The position numbers were made by a program, and so were the translations under genes. A DNA stretch of 10,810 nt from Pseudomonadota bacterium (GTDB lineage Bacteria > Desulfobacterota > Desulfobacteria > Desulfobacterales > RPRI01). Shown here piece by piece: positions 5,752-10,810 of the stretch. Location of the stretch: the NCBI GenBank assembly GCA_018830925.1, contig JAHJRK010000535.1, forward strand, positions 1 through 10,810. Direction: 5' to 3'. The notes beneath the pieces are model-generated. The model saw only the letters and a list, made by a program, of their open reading frames with translations, had not been told where the DNA came from and did no database searches. Within the stretch, counting starts at the first letter, position 1; every line of letters begins with the position of its first letter.

Positions 5752-6339
5752 ACTTTGCTTTTCGCTATTTTCTTTACGCGATAGATAGGCATTATATTTA
5801 TCAGTTAACACGTAAACATATTCGCAAATTGCAACCGCGAAATCTAGAATATCGTTCGCATCTTGGCGGTTGATTTCTGTCTCAATTGCATGGGCACCGA
5901 TGTTACGTTCTTTTCTCAATGCCTCGCTCCATTCATAAAGCCTTGCGTCAATAATTTCTTTTGCTTTGAGTTCTTTTAAACCCTGAAATAGATTACTGAT
6001 GTTTGTCTTGTCTGAAACTATGAACTCGATAGCCTTCCCGCACATTACTGCTGTCGCAGAATATACTTTGGCATCATAACATCGTTTAGCATTTTCAAGT
6101 GATTTCCTGACTGCTGTTGGGATGGATTCATGAAATTTATTTTTAGGTTCAGGCCAGACTCTTTCTACCTTAGGAGGATAGGATTCCTCTCCGGCTTTGA
6201 TGCCGACTAAACTTGTGTGACAGGAAGGGCATTGATAAAGACCGACAGCTATATCCGTAATAAACTGGCTCTCCGCGTCATTCGTACAGAGTTCCTTAGC
6301 ATCAACAACTGCCTCACAAGAATGACATTCTATCAGCAT
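5746..6339 (-). CDS. DUF4145 domain protein with N-terminal zinc ribbon (HEPN-like)
   Basis: This encodes 197 residues. The N-terminal zinc ribbon uses C5-x2-C8 and C37-x2-C40. Residues about 72-180 match DUF4145: a helical bundle with LENAKRCYDAKVYSATAV (81-98), GLKELK (120-125) and the motif R145-N-I-G-A-H150. Rx4H is the active-site signature of HEPN-type ribonucleases, and DUF4145 is, to my knowledge, grouped with HEPN folds; nuclease activity here is inference. DUF4145 proteins are common beside restriction-modification and other defence genes, which agrees with the R-M pair and AbiE operon nearby. AGAAGGA precedes the ATG at suitable spacing. A GTTGGGT heptamer lies 22 nt upstream of the ATG and an ACTTAAC overlaps the stop codon. 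Confidence 0.8.
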   Translation of the reverse strand: MLIECHSCEAVVDAKELCTNDAESQFITDIAVGLYQCPSCHTSLVGIKAGEESYPPKVERVWPEPKNKFHESIPTAVRKSLENAKRCYDAKVYSATAVMCGKAIEFIVSDKTNISNLFQGLKELKAKEIIDARLYEWSEALRKERNIGAHAIETEINRQDANDILDFAVAICEYVYVLTDKYNAYLSRKENSEKQST

Positions 6340-6361
6340 TTCTTAATTTCCTTCTTTTAGC

Positions 6362-6410
6362 ACCCAACAATGTTGAGATTGATCCGCATAAGACGCGGAT
6401 TTTGATTTTC
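6362..6410 (-). repeat. Dispersed repeat copy upstream of the DUF4145 gene (pairs with 312-356)
   Basis: Read on the minus strand it runs through ATCCGCGTCTTATGCGGAT (hairpin) and ATCTCAACATT to GTTGGGT at 6368-6362, an exact match to the GTTRRRY core form. The DUF4145 ATG is 22 nt further on. The sequence is near-identical to the copy preceding the selenoprotein gene. In the cassette hypothesis this is the right half of a different attC class and marks the cassette's 5' boundary. Confidence 0.6.
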
Positions 6411-6747
6411 GGCCTGTATAACCCGCCTTTGCCGCGGCGATGATGGATAACAATTTCTGGGTAACAAACTAATGCGCATATGTAATGCGTCCGGCAGGAC
6501 GCATGGGGATTTCGACGTGACTGTTGTAATGCGAGACCAAAAAATCACATTATGCCTGTTTTGTCAATGAATTATCAGGGCAATTATCATGGAATAGAGA
6601 TCGCACAAAAGGGCCATTTCCGGTTGGAAACTGATTAAACCTGGAGAAGGCAGGTTGCTTTGGATATCATTATGTTAATTTTGTATTCCGGTTTTGATAT
6701 GAGGCTGGCTGTGGGTTGTGAACGCTTTTCAGTAAGGAAGTGACAAT
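6411..6747. other. Gene-free spacer between the AbiE operon and the DUF4145 gene
   Basis: No supported gene lies here; a 63-codon minus frame at 6357-6548 runs through repeats and is not credible. The clearest structure is a perfect hairpin at 6485-6504 (ATGCGTCC, loop GGCA, GGACGCAT). GTAATGCG appears at the left arm and again about 50 bp to the right. The stretch downstream of abiEii (6600-6747) shows no clear terminator. Confidence 0.6.
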
Positions 6748-7665
6748 CTATACTCCCAGATAATCCCTCAACTTGCGAACGGCCTGCTTATGCTTTGATG
6801 GATTCATTTTGTCGATATTCAAGAGCTTCCACTTGACGGCAGGCAGATTCTCAACCCCCTCAAGCCCTAACAGATCCCACTGAGGCATTCCATCTTTTAC
6901 TGAAACAATGAATTGCTTTTCCTGGATGGTCAATTCTCCCGCTATCGTTGAAATCAGATCTTCTCTCGTCTTTTCCAGTTCCTCGCATCTCACCTCTTCC
7001 AAAGTCATATCCTTAAATTCGGCTTCGAAAACAGGTCTGATATCTATGAACCCCGGATTAAGAATCTCTGCCATTGGCCGGTCATGGCTTATCAGGTAAA
7101 CGATAAATGCCTTTCGCATGGCGTCACTGAAGCAGCCATATTTGAAAAGCATATAGATATCAAAAAGATCCCTTGGGTGCTGGCGATCCAGCGCAGCACA
7201 GATTTTCCCGGCGTATAGTTCATTTTCCGAAAGCGTACGACATTCCACGGAAACCTCAAAAACGCTCCTGGCTTTCGGGGACAAGTTCTTTCGTTCAGGT
7301 GGAAAGACGGAGCCTCTTATAACCGTATTCGACTCGATCTTAACCATAGCATCCTGTCGTTGAACCGACAATCCGCCTAAAAAACCTGTTGTCATAATTT
7401 TCCGGGGAAAGATCTTTGCTCCTGGAATTTTGCTTCCGATGCTCTGAGATACCCGGACAAGGGCGGCGCTTATCTCTCGGAGAGACAAATCTCTTTCACC
7501 AACGGGAAGATATACTATGTCAATATCGACGGAGATGCGCGGAAGATCCCGGACAAAGAAATTAATAGCCGTCCCGCCCTTCAGGGCGAAGACAGCTTCT
7601 CTGTCGATAAACGGCAGGATGCGCAAGAGCAATTCGGCTTGTCTGAAATATACGGTATCGATCAC
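6748..7665 (-). CDS. abiEii: AbiEii nucleotidyltransferase toxin (type IV toxin-antitoxin)
   Basis: This encodes 305 residues of the DUF1814/AbiEii family. The N-terminal nucleotidyltransferase core shows ALKGGTAIN (27-35) and SVDID (45-49), with D47 and D49 as likely metal ligands. A third block carries VKIE (108-111), and a fourth reads YAGKICAALDRQHPRDLFD (151-169), with K154, R161 and the R-D-L-F-D run conserved in this family. AbiEii toxins transfer nucleotides to cellular RNA (tRNA in studied relatives), stopping growth on phage infection; AbiEi counteracts this without a stable complex. Translation starts at a GTG that overlaps the antitoxin stop (GTGA), with GAAGGA 7 nt upstream, so it is coupled to the antitoxin. 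The length is normal and no catalytic residue appears lost. Confidence 0.9.
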   Translation of the reverse strand: MIDTVYFRQAELLLRILPFIDREAVFALKGGTAINFFVRDLPRISVDIDIVYLPVGERDLSLREISAALVRVSQSIGSKIPGAKIFPRKIMTTGFLGGLSVQRQDAMVKIESNTVIRGSVFPPERKNLSPKARSVFEVSVECRTLSENELYAGKICAALDRQHPRDLFDIYMLFKYGCFSDAMRKAFIVYLISHDRPMAEILNPGFIDIRPVFEAEFKDMTLEEVRCEELEKTREDLISTIAGELTIQEKQFIVSVKDGMPQWDLLGLEGVENLPAVKWKLLNIDKMNPSKHKQAVRKLRDYLGV

Positions 7666-8441
7666 GCAGGCATTCCTTCACGGTCAGAAGGAACGGTTAT
7701 CTGATATTTCACGTCAAACCGTCCATTCGGTACGATCATCCGCTTTCCTTTCCCTATATCGATTTGGGATAAATCCAGCTTCGATAACCAGTCGTGTTCC
7801 TGTCTCTCTGCCATATAAAGGAACAGCCTTTTCACCTTTATCGAGCGGCATGTCTCCAATAAAACCTGCACAACATCAGGCCGGAGCGTAACCAGGTTTT
7901 CCATGATCAATTGGGCTTCGTCGAATCCAACTTTTTTGGGCACCAGATGAAGCATTTCCAGCACAGCTCTTTCCGGGGCCGATATTCTTACGGAAAAGTC
8001 ATGTGCCCTGAATTCTGAAAACCCCTGTGAATAATCGAATAGCAATAGATTCGTGCGGGTCAGGATAAACGTTACGCCGAAACGGTCTCCTTTGAACCAG
8101 GCCGGCAATGTCAGACCTTGGGGACAGTACAGAAAAACCTTATCTTGTTTCGCCGGCAAATAATGGGCATATCCTTTCAGCTCAAGGGCTGTTTTTCCTC
8201 CGGCATGAACAGGAAGTTTAAGCTGGTTTTGAAGGGTATAAAGAGCGCCCAGCCAATCTACCTTATCCCCGGAGCGTATGTATGCTCCTCTGCCAAACGG
8301 CTCCAGCCAGCCGCTTTTTTTATACTTCACCAGAAGATCCCGTCCGAAACCTGAAGCGTTCAGGTAGGAAGTAGCGCCGGGAGCGCCTGTAGTCCACTGG
8401 TTTATGAGTCGGTTTATTTTTGTCTTATTTTTAGTACCCAT
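7662..8441 (-). CDS. abiEi: AbiEi antitoxin and autorepressor (type IV toxin-antitoxin)
   Basis: This encodes 259 residues from the ATG at 8441. A TTG nine bases further upstream is open, but the protein from the ATG fits the family's N-terminus. No clear ribosome binding site precedes it, so the message may have a very short leader. Residues about 8-57 form the winged helix-turn-helix (ending GWLEPFGRGAYIR, 44-56), which in studied AbiEi proteins binds inverted repeats in its own promoter. Residues 60-259 are the AbiEi C-terminal domain (GGKTALELKGYAHYLP is a typical block). Its gene overlaps abiEii by 4 bp and comes first, as in other abiE operons. A TTGACA lies about 30 nt upstream of the start without a well-placed -10 box. 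Confidence 0.88.
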   Translation of the reverse strand: MGTKNKTKINRLINQWTTGAPGATSYLNASGFGRDLLVKYKKSGWLEPFGRGAYIRSGDKVDWLGALYTLQNQLKLPVHAGGKTALELKGYAHYLPAKQDKVFLYCPQGLTLPAWFKGDRFGVTFILTRTNLLLFDYSQGFSEFRAHDFSVRISAPERAVLEMLHLVPKKVGFDEAQLIMENLVTLRPDVVQVLLETCRSIKVKRLFLYMAERQEHDWLSKLDLSQIDIGKGKRMIVPNGRFDVKYQITVPSDREGMPA

Positions 8442-8554
8442 AGTCGTCAAAAAGCCATATTTTTAAACCATTGTCAAGGCAAAGTTTAAATATATTGATT
8501 TATGCTGACCTGAAGTCGTCAATTAAGAATATTATTAAACTAGACGAGGATAAC

Positions 8555-8582
8555 TAAATAGTTTCCGAATGGAAACTATTTA
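8555..8582. promoter_or_regulatory. Perfect 28-bp inverted repeat, candidate operator
   Basis: Two 12-bp arms (TAAATAGTTTCC and its exact complement) surround the four-base centre GAAT. It lies 114 bp upstream of the abiEi start. Known AbiEi proteins repress their own operon through inverted repeats, so this is a candidate site, although the distance is large. It could also be the end of a lost small element, since a coding-like remnant follows at once. Confidence 0.5.
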
Positions 8583-8754
8583 AGGTGGACTGCTGAGTGA
8601 GATTGAAAGAATCCTGCGGGGAATTAAGAAAATAGAGGAAGTATAATCAGCCCGGCAAGAGATATTTTCAATAAGGACTAGGCCTTCTCATAGAAAATAT
8701 CAATTAGACACCGCAAACAAGTAGATGTTATTGTAAGGACAGGGGTCAAGGGGT

Positions 8755-8775
8755 TCCGCCATACCGATTGGCGGA
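8755..8775. repeat. REP-like hairpin, GGCGGA type
   Basis: The arms TCCGCCA and TGGCGGA with a 7-nt loop have the same geometry as 5-25. The following CCTACGGCAGAGGG resembles the tail of the copy at 5-50. This is a member of a dispersed repeat family in the leader region of yedF. Confidence 0.6.
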
Positions 8776-8857
8776 CCTACGGCAGAGGGCAGAGGGTTCG
8801 GGGATTCAAAGGATTCAGGGATTGGGAGAATAAACTCATAAATATACCGAGGTGAAT

Positions 8858-9451
8858 ATGAATAAACTGATATGCACAGGGCTTGCGTGCCCGCAGCCTG
8901 TTCTGATTACAAGAAAATATCTTCAAGAAAATCCTGCCGCCGGCAGCGTCACTGTTGTTGTCGACAACCGGGCTGCCGCAGAAAATATAGTCCGGTTTCT
9001 TGAAAATTCCGGATTTACCGCCGGTATTACAAGTATTGAAAATGGCTTTGAAATTGAGGGATCACGCGTTAAAGGAGATGAAGTTCAATGCAGGCCATCT
9101 GATCCTTCGGAAAGCAAAAAAATTCTTATCATGATTACAAACGACGTCATAGGAAACGGCGAAAGAGCTCTCGGCGAAAAGCTCATGCAAAATTTCCTTA
9201 AAACCCTTCCCGAAATAGGAGACTCCCTCTGGCGGCTTGTTTTATTAAATGAAGGCGTCAAGCTTTCTGTAAAAGATTCACCGGCCCTTCCGGCGCTCAC
9301 TCAGCTTGAAACCATGGGCGTCAGCATCCTTGTCTGCGGCACCTGCCTCGACTATTATTCCTTGCTTGATAAGAAAGGAATTGGTATAATTACGAACATG
9401 CTTGATATTGTGACAAGCTTACAGGCTGCCGACAAAATCATCAATATTTAA
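8858..9451 (+). CDS. yedF: Selenium metabolism protein YedF
   Basis: This encodes 197 residues from the ATG at 8858; GAGGTG lies just upstream and includes the alternative GTG at 8852, so the ATG is preferred. The N-terminal TusA/SirA-like domain (1-75) has the signature CTGLACPQPVL, with C11 in CPxP. A linker follows, then a DsrE-like domain (about 87-197) with CGTC at 160-163 and GIGIITNM (174-181). This two-domain layout is that of YedF, a partner protein found almost only in genomes that make selenocysteine or selenouridine; its exact reaction is not settled. The CPxP cysteine may carry sulfur or selenium. It is cytosolic and first in a plus-strand series with ridA and the PutA-like gene. 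Its presence supports reading the UGA at 94-96 as selenocysteine. Confidence 0.9.
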   Translation: MNKLICTGLACPQPVLITRKYLQENPAAGSVTVVVDNRAAAENIVRFLENSGFTAGITSIENGFEIEGSRVKGDEVQCRPSDPSESKKILIMITNDVIGNGERALGEKLMQNFLKTLPEIGDSLWRLVLLNEGVKLSVKDSPALPALTQLETMGVSILVCGTCLDYYSLLDKKGIGIITNMLDIVTSLQAADKIINI

Positions 9452-9487
9452 AAAATATATGACTATTTACGAAACCTTCATAATTCA

Positions 9488-9613
9488 GACGGCAAAGTAA
9501 AAAGCTCATTATGCAAGGCGCGCTAATCTTGAGGAATGAAGCGTACATGTTGGTACGCTGCAATGACGAAAGATGAAGCGCAACACAGCAGAATAACTTT
9601 TTACGAAGCCGTC
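9488..9613 (+). mobile_element. MITE-like element, short copy (between yedF and ridA)
   Basis: This 126-bp element is bounded by GACGGC (9488-9493) and GCCGTC (9608-9613). The ends form imperfect terminal inverted repeats of about 18 bp (GACGGCAAAGTAAAAAG against GACGGCTTCGTAAAAAG). Inside are CATTATGCAAG, a GAGGAATGAAGCGTAC block, a GTACGCTGCAATGA block and GATGAAGCGCAACACAGCAG, all of which recur in reverse order and orientation at 10015-10321. No coding capacity was found. It supplies most of the ridA leader; the ridA ribosome binding site begins right after its end. Confidence 0.65.
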
Positions 9614-9628
9614 AGGGGAGGAATATTT

Positions 9629-10009
9629 ATGGCTCTCAAAGCGATACAGACCGATAAAGCGCCTGCTGCAATTGGCGCGTATTCCCAGGGAATAGTCTCG
9701 GGTAACCTTCTTTTTGTAAGCGGCCAGATCGGTATAAAACCCGAAACAGGAGAGCTTGCGGGACCTGATTTTACGTCTCAGGCAAAACAGTCATTAATGA
9801 ACCTGTCGCAAATAGTAACTGAAGCAGGATCAGATCTTTCCCGCGTGGTCTCCGTTGATGTTTTCCTGAAGTCTATGGGTAATTTTTCGGAATTCAACAA
9901 AATCTACCAGGCGTTTTTCCCGGGCATAAAGCCTGCTCGCGCAGTCATTGAAGTAAGCGGCCTTCCAAAAGGCGCATGCATCGAAATTAAATGCATAGCA
10001 GCATTATAA
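9629..10009 (+). CDS. ridA: RidA family reactive enamine/imine deaminase
   Basis: This encodes 126 residues, normal for RidA/YjgF. AGGGGAGG sits 7 nt before the ATG at 9629; the longer frame back to 9536 is rejected because it runs through a repeat element. Conserved features are GAYSQ (16-20), SGQIG (31-35), R104 in PARAVIEV and E119 near the end (IEIKCIA), the pair that positions the substrate carboxylate and the water in known RidA enzymes. The enzyme hydrolyses reactive 2-aminoacrylate and related imines made by pyridoxal phosphate enzymes, releasing 2-ketoacid and ammonia, in the cytosol as a trimer. It lies between yedF and a proline catabolism gene and is flanked on both sides by inverted copies of one element. 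Confidence 0.93.
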   Translation: MALKAIQTDKAPAAIGAYSQGIVSGNLLFVSGQIGIKPETGELAGPDFTSQAKQSLMNLSQIVTEAGSDLSRVVSVDVFLKSMGNFSEFNKIYQAFFPGIKPARAVIEVSGLPKGACIEIKCIAAL

Positions 10010-10014
10010 TATTT

Positions 10015-10321
10015 GACGGCTTTGTAAAAAATCATTCTGCTGTGTTGCGCTTCATCCCTGCCCTGTTGAATTCCCGCTGTGCGGGATGGCAGGGCCGATT
10101 CAACAGGGTGATTCATTGCAGCGTACTTATTCTCTGTACGCTTCATTCCTCAAGATTGAAGCTCACCGCCGCCGCAAGCAGCGGTGAATCTTCGACCGTA
10201 AGGAATTTTAATCGGTTTAAGATTCGCTCGTTAATCCCGCTTCAAGCAGCGGAGAATGCGCTCGCTGTTTCGGTTCGCGCGTCTTGCATAATGTCCGCCT
10301 CAGGCGGATTTCTTTGCCGTC
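10015..10321 (-). mobile_element. MITE-like element, long copy with nested hairpins
   Basis: This is the inverted partner of 9488-9613, with the same GACGGC/GCCGTC ends, starting 5 bp after the ridA stop. All shared blocks appear in reverse orientation. Extra material has been gained at three places: a large hairpin (about 10064-10113, CCCTGTTGAATTC against GATTCAACAGGG, with an inner CCCGCTGTGCGGG); about 120 bp of GCAAGCAGCGG-type palindromes (10157-10280); and a TCCGCC/GGCGGA hairpin at 10294-10308. A stretch resembling the 10154-10190 part also occurs at 1394-1424. Long frames across it are not genes. Confidence 0.65.
10294..10308. repeat. Short GGCGGA-type hairpin nested in the long element
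   Basis: TCCGCC and GGCGGA are separated by three bases. It replaces the TAAAAAGCT part of the short element copy, so it appears to have been inserted into or exchanged within the element. It has the same arms as the hairpins at 5-25 and 8755-8775. Confidence 0.5.
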
Positions 10322-10381
10322 GAAATTACGACTTTTTACTAAATCATAATATTAATCGGAACATATGCCTTGGAGGGGAAA

Positions 10382-10810
10382 GTGATTCATCCGGAAAAAA
10401 ACGATATAGCGGCAAAATCTGTTTTGCTGGCAGAATCCTGGCAAAAAAGGGCCAACGAGCTTTTAACGCACGAAGAAAAAGGGATACAGGAGCAGATGGT
10501 ACGGCTCCTGACACATCCGATGGACAAGGTTGTTTTAACCAAAATAATAGATCAGAGCTTCCGTTCCGATAACGCCTCACGGGTTGCAGACCAGGTAAAC
10601 AGCATTCTGAGGGAATTCGGGGTTCCTGATTTTTTCTCGTCTTTTGAAAAGATTCTGATACAAATGTTCCTCGGGCTCGGCAGGCATTTTCCATATTTTT
10701 CAGTCCCAAGGGTGATCGAAAAGATGCGCCACAACAGCAGCCGCGCGATTATTCCCGGTGAACCCGACATGCTCCACGCGCACCTTCAAAAAAGAAAGAA
10801 TCAGGGCGTC
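10382..10810 (+). CDS. putA: Proline dehydrogenase / pyrroline-5-carboxylate dehydrogenase, N-terminal part (cut by window end)
   Basis: The first 143 codons are present and the frame is open to the window end. It starts at a GTG with GGAGGGG 3 nt upstream; an ATG at 10364 in another frame stops at once. The sequence shows QKRANELL (21-28), MVRLLTHPMDKVVLTKIIDQ (39-58), SFRSDNASRVADQV (59-72), FGVPDFFSSFEK and SSRAIIPGE, blocks I recognise from the N-terminal proline dehydrogenase half of fused PutA-type enzymes of anaerobic bacteria. The full enzyme would oxidise proline to glutamate in two steps, using FAD and then NAD. Whether the aldehyde dehydrogenase half follows cannot be seen, so the symbol is provisional. 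ridA upstream fits an amino-acid catabolism setting. Confidence 0.8.
   Translation, partial: MIHPEKNDIAAKSVLLAESWQKRANELLTHEEKGIQEQMVRLLTHPMDKVVLTKIIDQSFRSDNASRVADQVNSILREFGVPDFFSSFEKILIQMFLGLGRHFPYFSVPRVIEKMRHNSSRAIIPGEPDMLHAHLQKRKNQGV

Larger units (their letters stand above)
8442..8857. other. Intergenic region between abiEi and yedF (divergent)
   Basis: This spacer lies between the minus-strand accessory block and plus-strand yedF. Besides the perfect inverted repeat (8555-8582) and the REP-like hairpin (8755-8775), it holds a short stretch of coding-like sequence at 8590-8646 (plus, 18 codons, LLSEIERILRGIKKIEEV then stop) with no start codon, probably a gene remnant. A purine-rich run with repeated GGATTC and GGGATT words lies at about 8800-8827. 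The promoters for both flanking genes must be here. Confidence 0.6.

Noticed and set aside
6357..6548. 63-codon minus-strand frame upstream of the DUF4145 gene
   Set aside because: It is made of repeat and hairpin sequence, with low-complexity composition and no start signal.
8590..8646. Short coding-like segment LLSEIERILRGIKKIEEV
   Set aside because: It has no start codon, an in-frame stop lies directly upstream and it is only 18 codons; noted as a possible remnant, not called as a gene.
9536..9628. Longer N-terminus for RidA
   Set aside because: The extra 31 codons are the internal part of a dispersed element; the ribosome binding site and family N-terminus fit the ATG at 9629.
9991..10572. 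Plus-strand 193-codon frame after ridA
   Set aside because: It passes through the long element with its palindromes and then out of frame into the PutA-like gene.
10344..10770. Two minus-strand frames at the right end
   Set aside because: They are antisense shadows of the PutA-like N-terminus, which has a ribosome binding site and family sequence.

Overview
The window reads as bacterial chromosome with moderate GC. I infer a selenocysteine-using anaerobe, probably of the Desulfobacterota (sulfate-reducer type). The support is a YedF-type selenium-metabolism gene, a small iron-sulfur protein whose frame continues through a UGA into the expected family motif, a PutA-like start, and many dispersed palindromic repeats. 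The taxon is an inference.

The window has two parts. The left part (about 1-8450) is accessory and all its genes lie on the minus strand. In transcription order they are: an AbiEi/AbiEii type IV toxin-antitoxin operon (8441-6748); a zinc-ribbon DUF4145 protein with a HEPN-like Rx4H motif (6339-5746); a J-domain coiled-coil protein translationally coupled to a degenerate receiver-like protein (5655-4289); a PstI/BsuBI-type restriction-modification pair (4075-1594); a cysteine-rich conserved protein (1285-842); a DHWC-motif cupin (757-428); and a predicted selenoprotein of the CopZ-like [2Fe-2S] family (294-55).

Three 63-65 bp imperfect palindromes, clearly related to each other and in the same orientation, sit exactly at the 3' ends of the receiver-like gene, the restriction endonuclease gene and the cupin gene. 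Two weaker candidates follow other genes of the series. Their ends resemble integron attC core sites (RYYYAAC ... GTTRRRY). The run of co-oriented, unrelated genes, each with its own 3' palindrome, therefore looks like a gene-cassette array. No integrase gene is in the window and the core-site match is imperfect, so this remains a hypothesis.

The right part (8858-10810, plus strand) looks like ordinary chromosome: yedF, ridA and the 5' end of a proline dehydrogenase / pyrroline-5-carboxylate dehydrogenase gene that runs off the window. ridA is enclosed by two copies of one dispersed element in inverted orientation (9488-9613 and 10015-10321). These fill nearly the whole intergenic space on each side and share GACGGC/GCCGTC ends. 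The second copy carries extra nested hairpins. A 400-bp spacer (8442-8857) separates the two parts and holds a perfect 28-bp inverted repeat.

The strongest points for follow-up are the UGA-Sec call with a SECIS-like hairpin, the attC-like array, the HEPN / J-domain / pseudo-receiver cluster next to known defence genes, and the inverted element pair around ridA.
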